Part shown: positions 18,219 to 26,790 of the stretch, in pieces
Layout of the letters: each line of letters opens with the position of its first letter
How positions within the stretch are numbered: position 1 is the stretch's first letter
From: an uncultured Prevotellaceae bacterium
Lineage (GTDB): Bacteria; Bacteroidota; Bacteroidia; Bacteroidales; Muribaculaceae
Direction: 5' to 3'
Assembly (NCBI GenBank): GCA_900319525.1
Contig: ONOU01000003.1
Span: forward strand, 124,001-188,000
Length of the DNA: 64,000 nt
Program-made: the position numbers and the translations under genes
Notes under the pieces: model-generated
Databases searched by the model: none
What the model saw: the letters and a program-made list of their open reading frames with translations, nothing else
Told to the model about the DNA's origin: nothing

Positions 18219-19241
18219 TTACTGGTTCATCTTCTTTTTCAGGTCCTTGATGTCGCTGTACATCTCGCCCAAGCGCTTCAAGTAAACCGTCTGGCGGGCA
18301 AATTCCATTGCGGGCTGTACGGGAGCGCCCAGCCACTTGCCGTTGCTGCCGATGCTGTTGTCCACGCCCGTCTGTGCGCCGATGCCGTTCTTGTCGCCTA
18401 CCGTGATGTGGCCGGCAAATCCCACTTGGCCGCCCACCATGTTGTATTTGCCGATCTTGGTTGATCCGGCAACGCCCACTTGGGCAGCCATGACGGTGCT
18501 TTCGCCCACCTCCACGTTGTGTGCGATCTGGATAAGGTTATCCAGCTTAGCGCCTTTCTTGACCACGGTAGCCCCCATAGTGGCGCGGTCGATGGTCGTG
18601 TTGGCGCCAATCTCCACATCATCTTCCAGAACGACGATGCCCACCTGTGAGATCTTCTCATAGGTGCCGTCCTGCATGGGCGCGAAGCCAAAACCGTCGC
18701 CGCCGATGATGGCGCCGCCCTGCACGATACACCGGTTGCCGATGCGGCAGCCATGATAAATCTTCACACCAGGATAGAGGATGACATTATCCCCAAGGGT
18801 CACACCGTCGCCCACATACACCTGCGGGTATATCTTCACGTTCTTGCCGATGGTCACGCCATCACCGATGTAGGCAAAGGCGCCCACATACACGTCGTCG
18901 GGCAGGGTAGTGCCGTTGCCGATGTGAACGGGCTGCTCGACACCGCGTTTCTCGGGACGCTGGCTGTTGACGAAGTTCAGCAGGTCGGCGAGAGTCTTAT
19001 AGGGATCCTCGACGCGGATAAGCGTTGCCTTGACCTCTTGCTCTGGCTGGAAGTCTTTACGCACGAGCACAGCGGTGGCTTGGGTGGTGTAAACAAAGTG
19101 GGTATACTTGGGATTGGCAAGGAATGTCAGGCAGCCTGCCGTGGCCTCCTCGATTTTTGCATAGTTGTTAATCACTGCCGATGCGTCGCCATCGACAGTA
19201 CCGTTAACCATTGCTGCAAGTTGTTGTGCAGTAATTTCCAT
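18219..19241 (-). CDS. lpxD: UDP-3-O-(3-hydroxyacyl)glucosamine N-acyltransferase
   Basis: A 340-residue enzyme for the third lipid A step (N-acylation of UDP-3-O-acyl-glucosamine). An N-terminal uridine-binding domain (about 1-100) is followed by a long hexapeptide-repeat beta-helix. Catalytic His241 lies in [10 protein letters not shown] (E. coli His239), and GGDGFGFAP is conserved. The C-terminal helix ([18 protein letters not shown]) is the acyl-carrier binding helix. It heads the lpxD - lpxC/fabZ - lpxA run; the 155-bp gap to the upstream thioredoxin gene contains no clear promoter match. Confidence 0.95.
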   Translation of the reverse strand: MEITAQQLAAMVNGTVDGDASAVINNYAKIEEATAGCLTFLANPKYTHFVYTTQATAVLVRKDFQPEQEVKATLIRVEDPYKTLADLLNFVNSQRPEKRGVEQPVHIGNGTTLPDDVYVGAFAYIGDGVTIGKNVKIYPQVYVGDGVTLGDNVILYPGVKIYHGCRIGNRCIVQGGAIIGGDGFGFAPMQDGTYEKISQVGIVVLEDDVEIGANTTIDRATMGATVVKKGAKLDNLIQIAHNVEVGESTVMAAQVGVAGSTKIGKYNMVGGQVGFAGHITVGDKNGIGAQTGVDNSIGSNGKWLGAPVQPAMEFARQTVYLKRLGEMYSDIKDLKKKMNQ

Positions 19242-19396
19242 GATGTGTTGATATAAATGACTAGTCTTTAAATCAGTGTATTAAAAAACGGCTGCAAAGT
19301 TCGCAAAAAAAACTCAACATCACAACTTTATCATACATTCAATCGGTTGTGATGCGCGAAATGGGACAATAAAATGTCCTTTTTGCCCCATAACGG

Positions 19397-19879
19397 TCAC
19401 GAAGACTTGCCGCTGCGCTTGATCAACTCAGCGATTTTTGCCTCGATGACAGCGGGTTCTTCCAGTCCCACGATGGTCTGGTACTCTCCGCTGGGGGTGA
19501 TGAACATCAGCATCGGGATGGCCTGGATATTAAATTCCTGGGCCAATTCGGGTTTCTGGTCCACATCGATGCGCTGGAAGATGACCTCGCCCTTGTGTTT
19601 GTTCTCGATTTCATCAAGGATAGGCGCCAGCTGCTTGCATGGTCCGCACCATGTGGCAAAGAAGTCCACTACAATCGGCTTGGAGCTGACGATGGTGCTC
19701 TGCTTGCCCCAGCCGTCCTGGCTCTCCTCGGGAGTGATCGCGGCGGGGGCCTCGGCCTGTGCTTCGGCCTGTTCGGTTACTGCTTGTTCATTGGCTGCAT
19801 TGCCGTTGTCCTGCCCGCTTTTTCCATTGCAGGCCATGAGGCTGGCAGTCACTGCCAAACAAATCAATATCTTTTTCAT
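19397..19879 (-). CDS. Thioredoxin-fold lipoprotein
   Basis: A 160-residue protein with lipobox LMAC (Cys17), then a low-complexity Ala/Glu/Gln linker to about residue 50 and a complete thioredoxin domain. The active site is ATWCGPCKQ (Cys78 and Cys81), with the cis-Pro region IQAIPMLM. Being lipid-anchored on the periplasmic side, it probably reduces or isomerises disulfides of exported proteins rather than acting as the cytosolic thioredoxin. It lies 18 bp after the Sua5-family gene on the same strand. Confidence 0.9.
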   Translation of the reverse strand: MKKILICLAVTASLMACNGKSGQDNGNAANEQAVTEQAEAQAEAPAAITPEESQDGWGKQSTIVSSKPIVVDFFATWCGPCKQLAPILDEIENKHKGEVIFQRIDVDQKPELAQEFNIQAIPMLMFITPSGEYQTIVGLEEPAVIEAKIAELIKRSGKSS

Positions 19880-19897
19880 AAATTACCGATTTTTTAT

Positions 19898-20503
19898 TCA
19901 ATTAATCAATTTTCCCTTGCCCAATCGGGTGATTTGGGGCTCGCTGCCCGTGCAGTCCACGATGGTCGAGGGCAGCAACTGGCCGCGTCCGCTGTCGATG
20001 ATGATGTCCACGCGTGAGCCAAAGGCCTCGGCCATCAGTCCCGGCTCGCAGCGGTAGTCCTCGTCGTCGCCAGGCACCGATGTCGTCAGGATGGGGCCTC
20101 CCAGCGTGCGAACGATCGACAGCGCGATTTCGTTGTCGGGGATGCGGATGCCCACGGTGCGGCGCCCCTTGAAGGCCTTGGGCAGCTTGGACAGTGCCGG
20201 CAGGATAAAGGTGAACGGGCCGGGCAGGTTGGATTTCATCAGCCTGAACTGTGTATTGTCAAATTTGGCATACTGGGCCACCTGCGAGATGTCATCACAG
20301 ATGATGGACAGGTTGGTCTTGGCCGATTTCATCTCCTTGATGGAGCAAATGCGTTCGATGGCCTGGTTATTGAGCGCGTCGCAACCCAGGGCATAGACTG
20401 TGTCGGTGGGATAGATGATGAGTCCACCATCCTTGAGGGTCTCTACCACCTGGTCAATGTAACGCTGGTTGATGTTTTTTTCTAGAATTTCCAGTATTTC
20501 CAT
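19898..20503 (-). CDS. Sua5/YciO/YrdC family protein (threonylcarbamoyl-AMP synthase family)
   Basis: A 201-residue YrdC-fold protein. The N-terminal GGLIIYPTDTVYALGCDA is the family signature, followed by FTFILPA and TVGIRIPDN. The family makes threonylcarbamoyl-AMP from Thr, bicarbonate and ATP for the t6A37 modification of ANN-decoding tRNAs. The stretch MKSAKTNLSIICDD, in place of the classical KRP...PL block, points to the YciO branch, whose own role is less clear, so I give no symbol. It sits between the B3/B4 protein (15 bp) and the thioredoxin gene (18 bp). Confidence 0.85.
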   Translation of the reverse strand: MEILEILEKNINQRYIDQVVETLKDGGLIIYPTDTVYALGCDALNNQAIERICSIKEMKSAKTNLSIICDDISQVAQYAKFDNTQFRLMKSNLPGPFTFILPALSKLPKAFKGRRTVGIRIPDNEIALSIVRTLGGPILTTSVPGDDEDYRCEPGLMAEAFGSRVDIIIDSGRGQLLPSTIVDCTGSEPQITRLGKGKLIN

Positions 20504-20518
20504 ATCTTGTTTCTCTTT

Positions 20519-21199
20519 TTAGTCAATTTGGTTGGGTACATGTATCGCGGTCTCCACATGTGTGGCGTGGGCATATCGCTTCAATAGCGTTGCTGTCCAC
20601 TCCACCGCCTGTTCCAGTGGCATTTCGGGTCCGAAGGCGTTAATGTTGATTTGGGCCGTTGTGGTGGCCTCGGTAAACTTGGTGCGCTCCTCGTCACTCG
20701 TTGGTGTGGCGATAGGGCCTGACGCATCACGGTAAACTGGCATGCCCTCGATGTTGAGCAGCCCGCGCCCGATGCCGTTATAGACATCGTTGGCAGTGCC
20801 CACGTCCATCGTCAGCGTGTCGCCCACGATGCGGTCGCCATCCAGCCCGCTGATGGGATAGCCGCTCTTGATCGACACCAGGTTCACCACGTCGATGAGT
20901 GTCGTCAAGCGGTAGATGCCCAGCCCGCGGATGATGCGGCGGCACAGCGCTTCGCTGGCCACGCGGTAGCGGCTGGGGTCCTTGCCCAGCGACTTGTACA
21001 GCCGTCGTGTGGCGGCAATGCCGGGACGCTGGTTGATGGCCAGCAGTTCATACTGGTCGCGGATTTCCTGGGCGGCAGCTTCAATCTCGGCCCACAGCTC
21101 ATCGCTTGTGGGGCCGTTAACCACAGTGGCGCGGATAAGCCCGATGCGGGTTTCGGGACATGATTTAACAATCCGTGGGTCAATATTGATGTGAATCAT
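20519..21199 (-). CDS. B3/B4 (tRNA-binding-like) domain protein
   Basis: A 226-residue protein made of one B3/B4 domain like that in the beta subunit of phenylalanyl-tRNA synthetase (TRRLYKSLGKDPSRYR, IYRLTTLIDVVNLVS, SGLDGDRI). Stand-alone versions are widespread and lack an established function; a role in tRNA editing or amino-acid binding is an inference. The ATG at 21199 is preferred to one 12 codons upstream, since the domain starts right after it. It is first in a tight minus-strand run with the Sua5-family and thioredoxin genes; a -7 box (TATCTTTG, complement of 21233-21240) lies upstream. Confidence 0.82.
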   Translation of the reverse strand: MIHINIDPRIVKSCPETRIGLIRATVVNGPTSDELWAEIEAAAQEIRDQYELLAINQRPGIAATRRLYKSLGKDPSRYRVASEALCRRIIRGLGIYRLTTLIDVVNLVSIKSGYPISGLDGDRIVGDTLTMDVGTANDVYNGIGRGLLNIEGMPVYRDASGPIATPTSDEERTKFTEATTTAQININAFGPEMPLEQAVEWTATLLKRYAHATHVETAIHVPNQID

Positions 21200-21313
21200 A
21201 GCTATCGTCAGAATCTCTTCAAAAAAACGGTGCAAAGATACAACATTTCATCCAATTGGCGCCAACTTTTCCCCTTGCAGAAAAGCCGATTGTAAAAAAC
21301 TTTCGGCGAAATA

Positions 21314-21344
21314 TTGCACCGCACGGGGAAAAGTCATAAATTTG
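21314..21344 (+). promoter_or_regulatory. Promoter of the S9 peptidase gene
   Basis: TTG at 21314-21316, 20-bp spacer, TAAATTTG at 21337-21344. The predicted leader is about 55 nt. Confidence 0.7.
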
Positions 21345-21402
21345 CAGTTTGAAAATTCTGGAAAATCATTTAACACTATAACATCATTAACAGAATTATT
21401 GT

Positions 21403-23604
21403 ATGAAATTAGCAAAGTTAACAGTAATGTCGGTAGCGGCATTGGCACTGCTGAGCTCCTCGACCTGCTCCAAGCAGGAGGCGGCTCCCGGACAGGCCCC
21501 TGCCACCGAGAAATCCACGGCAAAGATGGAGAAGAAAGAGTTTACACCCGAGTTCCTCAATCAGTTGGGACGCGTGGGCGGACCGCAGGTGTCGCCTGAT
21601 GGTAAGAAAATCCTCTATGGTGTCACCTATTATGACATCGCTGCCAACAAGGGCAACTGCGACCTGTGGGTAATGGACATCGACGGCAAGAACGCCCGTC
21701 AGATCACCAACACCCCGCGCAGCGAGAGCAACTACGTCTGGATCGACGGTGGCAAGAAAATCGCCTTTATCTACACCGAGGATGGCGAGGCTGCCGTGCC
21801 TCAGTTGTGGACGATGAACGCCGATGGCGGTGGCCGCAGCTGCGTGAGCAACATCGAGGATGGCATCGAGGGCTTCGTCTTCTCGCCCGACGAGAAGCGC
21901 GTGGTCATGATCTCGCAAGTCAAGTATGGTCAGACGGCTCAAGACGTCTATGCCGACCTGGACAAGACCACCGGCAAGCTCTATGACGACATGATGTACA
22001 AGCACTGGGACGAGTGGGTGACCACCGTGCCTCACCCCTTTGTGGCCGACTTTGACGGCAGCAAGGCTGGCAATGTCAAGGATGTGCTCGAGGGTGAACC
22101 CTATGAGTCGCCGATGAAGCCGTGGGGCGGCATCGAGTCACTGGCTTGGACCCCCGACAGCAAGTCACTCGTGTACGTCTGCCGCAAGAAGACCGGCAAA
22201 GACTACGCTTTCTCAACCAACAGCGACCTCTATAAGTATGACCTCGAGACCGGCAAGACCGACAACCTGACTCAGGGCATGATGGGTTATGACACTTATC
22301 CTATCATCAACAGCAAGGGTGAGATGGCATGGCTCTCGATGGAGCATGACGGCTACGAGGCCGACAAGAACCGCATCTTCTTTATGGATGCTGCCGGCAA
22401 CAAGAAGGACTTGACCGAGAACTGGGACTACAGCGTGGATGCCATCGCCTGGTCACCCGATGAGAAGGCCATCTACTTCATCTGCCCCTTCCAGGGTGTG
22501 CAGCCCATCTTCCGCATGGATGTCGCTACCCAGAAGGTGGACACCATCGCAATGGGTGTGTGCGACTATGACGGCCTGGCATTTGCCGAGGGCGGCAAGG
22601 TCATCACCTGCCAGCACAGCTACCAGACCCCCAACGAGATCTTCAGCGTGGAGATGGGCAAGGATCCCGTCCAGCTCACCCATGTCAACGACGAGATGCT
22701 CGCTCAGGTGGATCCCATCGGTATCGAGAAGCGTATGGTGCCCACTACCGACGGCAAGCTCATGACCACTTGGGTATGCTATCCGCCTAACTTCGACCCC
22801 AACAAGAAGTATCCCGCTATCCTCTTCTGCGAGGGTGGACCGCAGTCGCCCGTGAGCCAGTTCTGGAGCTACCGCTGGAACATGCGCATCATGGCCAGCA
22901 ATGGTTACATCGTGATTCTGCCCAACCGTCGCGGCCTGCCGGGCTTCGGCACCGAGTGGAACGCACAGATCAGTGGCGACTACGGCGGCCAGAACATGCG
23001 TGACTACCTCGCTGCTGTCGATTACATGAAGAAGGAACCCTACATTGATGGTGAACACATTGGCGCTGTCGGTGCCAGCTACGGTGGCTACTCGGTTTAC
23101 TTCTTGGCTGGTAACCACAACAAGCGTTTTGCCTGCTTCCTGGCCCACGCCGGTATCTTCAACCTCGAGGCACAGTATCTCGAGACCGAGGAGATGTGGT
23201 TTGTACAGTGGGATCTGGGTGGCGCCTTCTGGGAGAAGAACAATGCTACCGCTCAGCGCTCCTACACCCAGGCCAACCCCAAGAACTACGTCCAGAACTG
23301 GGACACCCCCATCATGTGCACCGCTGGCGAGCTCGACTACCGCATCGTCTTCACCCAGGCTTGCCAGGCATTCAACGCCGCCAAGATCAAGGGTCTGCCC
23401 GCACGCCTGCTGCTCTTCCCCGACGAGAACCACTGGATCCTGAAGCCGCAGAACAGCATCATGTGGCAGCGTGAGTTCTTCCGCTGGCTTGACACGTGGC
23501 TCAAGCCCGGCAGCGAGGCTGCAAAGCAGTACAAGGCACAGCAGGACAGCATCAACGCCGCCAAGGCCGTTTCGATTCCTGTTGCCGAGGATAAGAAGAA
23601 CTGA
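21403..23604 (+). CDS. S9 family prolyl oligopeptidase-type peptidase
   Basis: A 733-residue exported serine peptidase. The signal is followed by SSSTCSKQE, a possible but imperfect lipobox. Residues 40-430 or so look like the beta-propeller (repeated SPDEK / TPDSK blades, WD40-like PD40 type); the rest is an alpha/beta-hydrolase. The triad is Ser559 in GASYGGYS, Asp645 in GELDYR and His677 in DENHW, as in dipeptidyl-peptidase IV-type enzymes. It should release dipeptides or cut oligopeptides in the periplasm, feeding amino-acid metabolism. It has its own promoter and a strong terminator. Confidence 0.93.
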   Translation: MKLAKLTVMSVAALALLSSSTCSKQEAAPGQAPATEKSTAKMEKKEFTPEFLNQLGRVGGPQVSPDGKKILYGVTYYDIAANKGNCDLWVMDIDGKNARQITNTPRSESNYVWIDGGKKIAFIYTEDGEAAVPQLWTMNADGGGRSCVSNIEDGIEGFVFSPDEKRVVMISQVKYGQTAQDVYADLDKTTGKLYDDMMYKHWDEWVTTVPHPFVADFDGSKAGNVKDVLEGEPYESPMKPWGGIESLAWTPDSKSLVYVCRKKTGKDYAFSTNSDLYKYDLETGKTDNLTQGMMGYDTYPIINSKGEMAWLSMEHDGYEADKNRIFFMDAAGNKKDLTENWDYSVDAIAWSPDEKAIYFICPFQGVQPIFRMDVATQKVDTIAMGVCDYDGLAFAEGGKVITCQHSYQTPNEIFSVEMGKDPVQLTHVNDEMLAQVDPIGIEKRMVPTTDGKLMTTWVCYPPNFDPNKKYPAILFCEGGPQSPVSQFWSYRWNMRIMASNGYIVILPNRRGLPGFGTEWNAQISGDYGGQNMRDYLAAVDYMKKEPYIDGEHIGAVGASYGGYSVYFLAGNHNKRFACFLAHAGIFNLEAQYLETEEMWFVQWDLGGAFWEKNNATAQRSYTQANPKNYVQNWDTPIMCTAGELDYRIVFTQACQAFNAAKIKGLPARLLLFPDENHWILKPQNSIMWQREFFRWLDTWLKPGSEAAKQYKAQQDSINAAKAVSIPVAEDKKN

Positions 23605-23628
23605 TAGAATAGTTCATCCCGTCTACAC

Positions 23629-23662
23629 TAACAGGGTGGTCCCGATCAGGACCACCCTGTTA
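23629..23662 (+). terminator. Terminator downstream of the S9 peptidase gene
   Basis: Perfect 14-bp stem (23629-23642 TAACAGGGTGGTCC with 23649-23662) and a 6-nt loop, 24 bp after the stop. It is followed after 2 bp by a TCTAGA repeat array. Confidence 0.85.
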
Positions 23663-23664
23663 GT

Positions 23665-23697
23665 TCTAGAGTATCTAGAGTATCTAGAAAATCTAGA
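23665..23697. repeat. TCTAGA array 1 (four palindromes at 9-bp spacing)
   Basis: TCTAGA at 23665, 23674, 23683 and 23692, each separated by 3 bp (GTA, GTA, AAA). The last copy overlaps the stop codon of the convergent HAD gene. A second array of the same build lies at 44715-44747, also directly beyond a terminator. Confidence 0.9.
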
Positions 23698-24343
23698 GTA
23701 TCAGGTCTATTCCCAGCAATGAAGACACGTCATGGCGCCAGTCGCCGCCGTTTGCGGGATTGAGTGTCTTGATACCCAGTGCTGCCGCCGCCTGGCAGTT
23801 GCGGGCACTGTCATCAATAAACAGGATATTACCAGGGGCGGTCTGCTCCCCGTCAATCATCGCCTTGAAAATCTCGGGCGAGGGTTTCATCATGCGCATT
23901 TCATAACTCAGGTACAGCCGGTCAAAGTAGTAGTCCAGCCCATGCCCGTTCCCGTCAAATTCTGTGCTGCGGGCCCACCGCATCATGAAGGGGTTGGTGT
24001 TGGACAGCAGGGCGACGGGAAAGCCTTCGCGCCGCAGCCGCAACAGGGCATCGAAGTTGCGCTGAAACAGTTCGGCTGCATACCCCGTCCAGGCATATTC
24101 CAGCTGTTCCATCGTCAGTGCCTTGCCGGTGATGCGACTCAATTCGTCACGATATTGCTCAGCAGTGAGCACGCCTGCCTCAAGGTCACCGAAGATGCCT
24201 TGCTGGGCATAATCGTCGAGAAACTCCTCGGCCTGAGCTACGCCGATTTCCTTGAACCGTTGGATGGCGATCATCTTGTCAAGGCGGAAAACAACGCCGC
24301 CCAGGTCAAACACGACGTGCATCTTATTGTTGTTGGTGTTCAT
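23693..24343 (-). CDS. HAD family phosphatase
   Basis: A 216-residue haloacid-dehalogenase-type hydrolase. Motif I is VVFDLGGVVF with the nucleophile Asp, motif II LLSNTNPF, motif III a Lys in EMRMMKPSPEIF, and motif IV LFIDDSARNC. The helical cap lies between motifs I and II, as in the YihX/glucose-1-phosphatase branch, so sugar phosphates are likely substrates. The start at 24343 is preferred over an ATG ten codons upstream because it leaves a 22-nt leader from the predicted promoter. The stop codon lies inside the TCTAGA array. Confidence 0.9.
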   Translation of the reverse strand: MNTNNNKMHVVFDLGGVVFRLDKMIAIQRFKEIGVAQAEEFLDDYAQQGIFGDLEAGVLTAEQYRDELSRITGKALTMEQLEYAWTGYAAELFQRNFDALLRLRREGFPVALLSNTNPFMMRWARSTEFDGNGHGLDYYFDRLYLSYEMRMMKPSPEIFKAMIDGEQTAPGNILFIDDSARNCQAAAALGIKTLNPANGGDWRHDVSSLLGIDLIL

Positions 24344-24367
24344 ATTGTGCCTTTTTTGAAAAATCAC

Positions 24368-24401
24368 TTGCAAAGGTAATCACTATCCCGTAATTTTGCA
24401 A
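24368..24401. promoter_or_regulatory. Interlocked divergent promoters (HAD / DUF2284)
   Basis: Plus strand: TTG 24368-24370, 20-bp spacer, TAATTTTG 24391-24398. Minus strand: TTG (24401-24399), 20-bp spacer, TACCTTTG (24378-24371). The two promoters occupy the same 34 bp in opposite directions, forming a near-symmetric TTGCAAA...TTTTGCAA element. Confidence 0.75.
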
Positions 24402-24403
24402 TC

Positions 24404-24955
24404 ATGAATTATACAGTATCCACCAAGCAGGCTACCATTGCCGCCGACGAGTTTATAAGCCGTTATCGTGACATCGAGCGCATCAGGCAGTATTGCCTGC
24501 AGTGTCCCGGATATGGTACGTCATGGGGATGTCCGCCATTTGACTTTGATCCAGCCACGGTGACCGACGGCTTCAAGACCGTTACCGTCACGGGGACGAC
24601 GATCGAGTTTGATGAGCAAACGCGTGCTGCATGCACGACGGCCAGCGAGTCGGCACGAGTGGGGCGTGAGGCGATGGAGCAGGTGTGGCAGTCGTTGCTG
24701 CCCACGCTCTATGAGCAGGAACGGCAGGTGCCGGGCAGCCGCTGTTTCACTTTCCGTTGTGTGTTGTGTCCCGAGGGCTGTACGCGCCCCCAGGGAAAGC
24801 CATGCCGTCATCCCGAGCGCTTGCGGCACTCTCTCGAATCAGTGGGCTTTGATCTGGAGGCCGTGACCCGCGACCTGCTGGGCATAGACCTGGAATGGAG
24901 CACCGATGGCGCCCTCTCCAAGCACATCACCCTGGTCACCGCCCTCTTCAGTTAA
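24404..24955 (+). CDS. DUF2284 Cys-rich, predicted metal-binding protein
   Basis: A 183-residue cytosolic protein with the Cys pattern of DUF2284: CLQCPGYGTSWGCPP near residue 32, then FRCVLCPEGCTRPQGKPC near 125. These clusters probably bind a metal or Fe-S centre. Function is unknown. The predicted transcription start coincides with, or lies within a few bases of, the ATG, so the mRNA may have almost no leader. It is divergent from the HAD phosphatase gene and shares its promoter region. Confidence 0.85.
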   Translation: MNYTVSTKQATIAADEFISRYRDIERIRQYCLQCPGYGTSWGCPPFDFDPATVTDGFKTVTVTGTTIEFDEQTRAACTTASESARVGREAMEQVWQSLLPTLYEQERQVPGSRCFTFRCVLCPEGCTRPQGKPCRHPERLRHSLESVGFDLEAVTRDLLGIDLEWSTDGALSKHITLVTALFS

Positions 24956-24969
24956 CAGTTAACTTCGCA

Positions 24970-25353
24970 TCACCACTTGTGGAAGACAAAGAAGACGGCC
25001 ATCACCAGGCAGATGAATGCGGCCAGGTGATTCCACCGCAGTGGCTCGCCGTGGAAAAACACGGTGACAAACACGGTGAACACCGTCAGCGAGACCACCT
25101 CCTGAATGACCTTAAGTTGCATGAGTGAAAACGGCCCACCGTTGCCGTCAAAGCCGATGCGGTTGGCGGGAACCTGGCAGGAATACTCAGGCAGTGCCAG
25201 CAGCCACGAGAGCAGGATGATGACATAGAGCGGCGTGTTGTCGCTGAAGACCTTGATCTGTTGCAGCTTTAAGTGCCCGTACCAGGCAAAAGTCATAAAG
25301 ATGTTGGACACGATGAGCAGCCCAATGGTGTAGAATTGTTGCAGGTGATGCAT
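24970..25353 (-). CDS. DMT family membrane protein (DUF486)
   Basis: A 127-residue protein with four hydrophobic segments. The conserved block WLLALPEYSCQVPANRIG and the following GGPFSLMQLKVIQE identify the DUF486 family, related to drug/metabolite transporters. The transported compound is not known. It is convergent with the DUF2284 gene (14-bp gap). A minus-strand -7 box (TAATTTTG, complement of 25402-25409) with TTG 18 bp upstream of it gives it its own promoter. Confidence 0.88.
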   Translation of the reverse strand: MHHLQQFYTIGLLIVSNIFMTFAWYGHLKLQQIKVFSDNTPLYVIILLSWLLALPEYSCQVPANRIGFDGNGGPFSLMQLKVIQEVVSLTVFTVFVTVFFHGEPLRWNHLAAFICLVMAVFFVFHKW

Positions 25354-25532
25354 GCCTAATCAGTAGTAGTTGTTCAGAATTATTGTTTCTCTTTTGCGGC
25401 GCAAAATTAGTCATTTATTCTGACTTCCAACCATTATTGCCCATATTTGCACTCCCAATCACTGAATGGAAATGAGTCTGGTCTTAGGCTCCAGGTAACT
25501 CCTCTCACCTCATTCCTGACTCCTCCTTTACT

Positions 25533-26621
25533 TTAAGATTGTGGTTCCACATGGATGATGGTGTACTCTGAATCGGTGCCGATGCGGAACTTTCCTCCCC
25601 AGATTCCCATGCCTGAGCTGACGTAATAGTCTGTCTTGCCACGGCGATACTGCCCGTAATCACATTCATACAGCTTCTTGGTCACCCAGTTCAACGGCCA
25701 TACTTGTCCGCGGTGGGTGTGGCCACTCAGTTGCAGGTCCACGCCAGCCTGCTCGGCCTCTTCCAGGTGGTAAGGCTGGTGGTCCAGCAGAATGGTGTAG
25801 TTGCCGTTGTCAACACCCTGCATCAGTTGCTCCACACTCTTGCGGCGGGGGTTGCTGCGGTCATCACGTCCCACAATGGTCACGTCGCCGATGACGATGG
25901 CGCTGTCTCGCAGGATGCCGATTCCTGTCTCGTTCAACAGGTCAAGCGATTTGTCGATGCCCGTGATATACTCATGGTTGCCCAGGCAGGCGAGGGTGGG
26001 GGCGTTGAGGCGTTTCAACTCCTCAACAGTCCCTTGTGCCTTCAATGGCCGCACATTGCCGTCGATCAGGTCACCGGCGATGAGAATGAGGTCAGCTTGC
26101 TCGGCATTGATCATATCGACCCATCGGCCCACTTCGGCCCGGCGATTGTGGAATCCGGCATGCATGTCGCTCAGCATGACAATCTTTAAGGGTCGTTGCA
26201 GCTGCTTGGAGGTCGTTAAGTGAATCTCTTGCCGCACCTTGTTGTGGTAGTGGATGTTACCGCCGACAAAGGTGATCAGCATCACCGCACCCAGCACGAG
26301 CGCGGTGGTGGCGTTTGCCTTGAGCCACGATGCGGGCACCAGATGCACCAGCCGCCCGATGTCGAGGACGAGAAATGCCATCAGCAGGTAGAAGGCGATC
26401 ACCAGCCAGGAGTTGCCTATCTCATACATCGCTGTGGCCATGCCTAGTGGCAAACTGTCGCTTTTGAACTGCAGCACCATGCAGCACAGGGCTACGAACA
26501 TGAGCAGGACGATAATGATTTTGACGGGCGTGGAGAAGGGCAACAGGCGCCATACGTGCCACGACACATATCCTTGCATGACCAGCATCACGGTCAATGC
26601 CACTAAAAAGAATTTTGCCAT
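25533..26621 (-). CDS. Membrane-anchored metallophosphoesterase
   Basis: A 362-residue protein. Four hydrophobic segments (about residues 4-23, 33-52, 70-90 and 104-122) precede a calcineurin-like phosphoesterase domain with the full set of metal ligands: D152 and H154 (SDMHAG), D184 (AGDLID), N215/H216 (LGNHEY), H281 (DHQP), and H301/H303 (SGHTHRGQ). This layout matches YkuE/YaeI-type enzymes; YkuE was reported to act on cell-wall or lipid-linked phosphodiesters, and the substrate here is unknown. A -7 box (TATATTTG, complement of 26656-26663) lies upstream. Confidence 0.9.
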   Translation of the reverse strand: MAKFFLVALTVMLVMQGYVSWHVWRLLPFSTPVKIIIVLLMFVALCCMVLQFKSDSLPLGMATAMYEIGNSWLVIAFYLLMAFLVLDIGRLVHLVPASWLKANATTALVLGAVMLITFVGGNIHYHNKVRQEIHLTTSKQLQRPLKIVMLSDMHAGFHNRRAEVGRWVDMINAEQADLILIAGDLIDGNVRPLKAQGTVEELKRLNAPTLACLGNHEYITGIDKSLDLLNETGIGILRDSAIVIGDVTIVGRDDRSNPRRKSVEQLMQGVDNGNYTILLDHQPYHLEEAEQAGVDLQLSGHTHRGQVWPLNWVTKKLYECDYGQYRRGKTDYYVSSGMGIWGGKFRIGTDSEYTIIHVEPQS

Positions 26622-26751
26622 GAGTTGTAGTTAATGTCTTTGTCGTTTAGCGCTGCAAATATACAAAAAATCTTGAAAGCAACACTCATTTATTGTCAAG
26701 GACGGCTCATGACAATCCCCTTTTACCCCCTAAACTCTGGGCCCTAGACCT

Positions 26752-26788
26752 CAAGTTTTTAAAGTGGCTTTGCCTCTTTAAAAACTTG
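26752..26788 (-). terminator. Terminator of the porin gene
   Basis: Perfect 13-bp stem CAAGTTTTTAAAG (26752-26764) / CTTTAAAAACTTG (26776-26788), just after the stop of the minus-strand porin gene. Confidence 0.75.
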
Positions 26789-26790
26789 AA

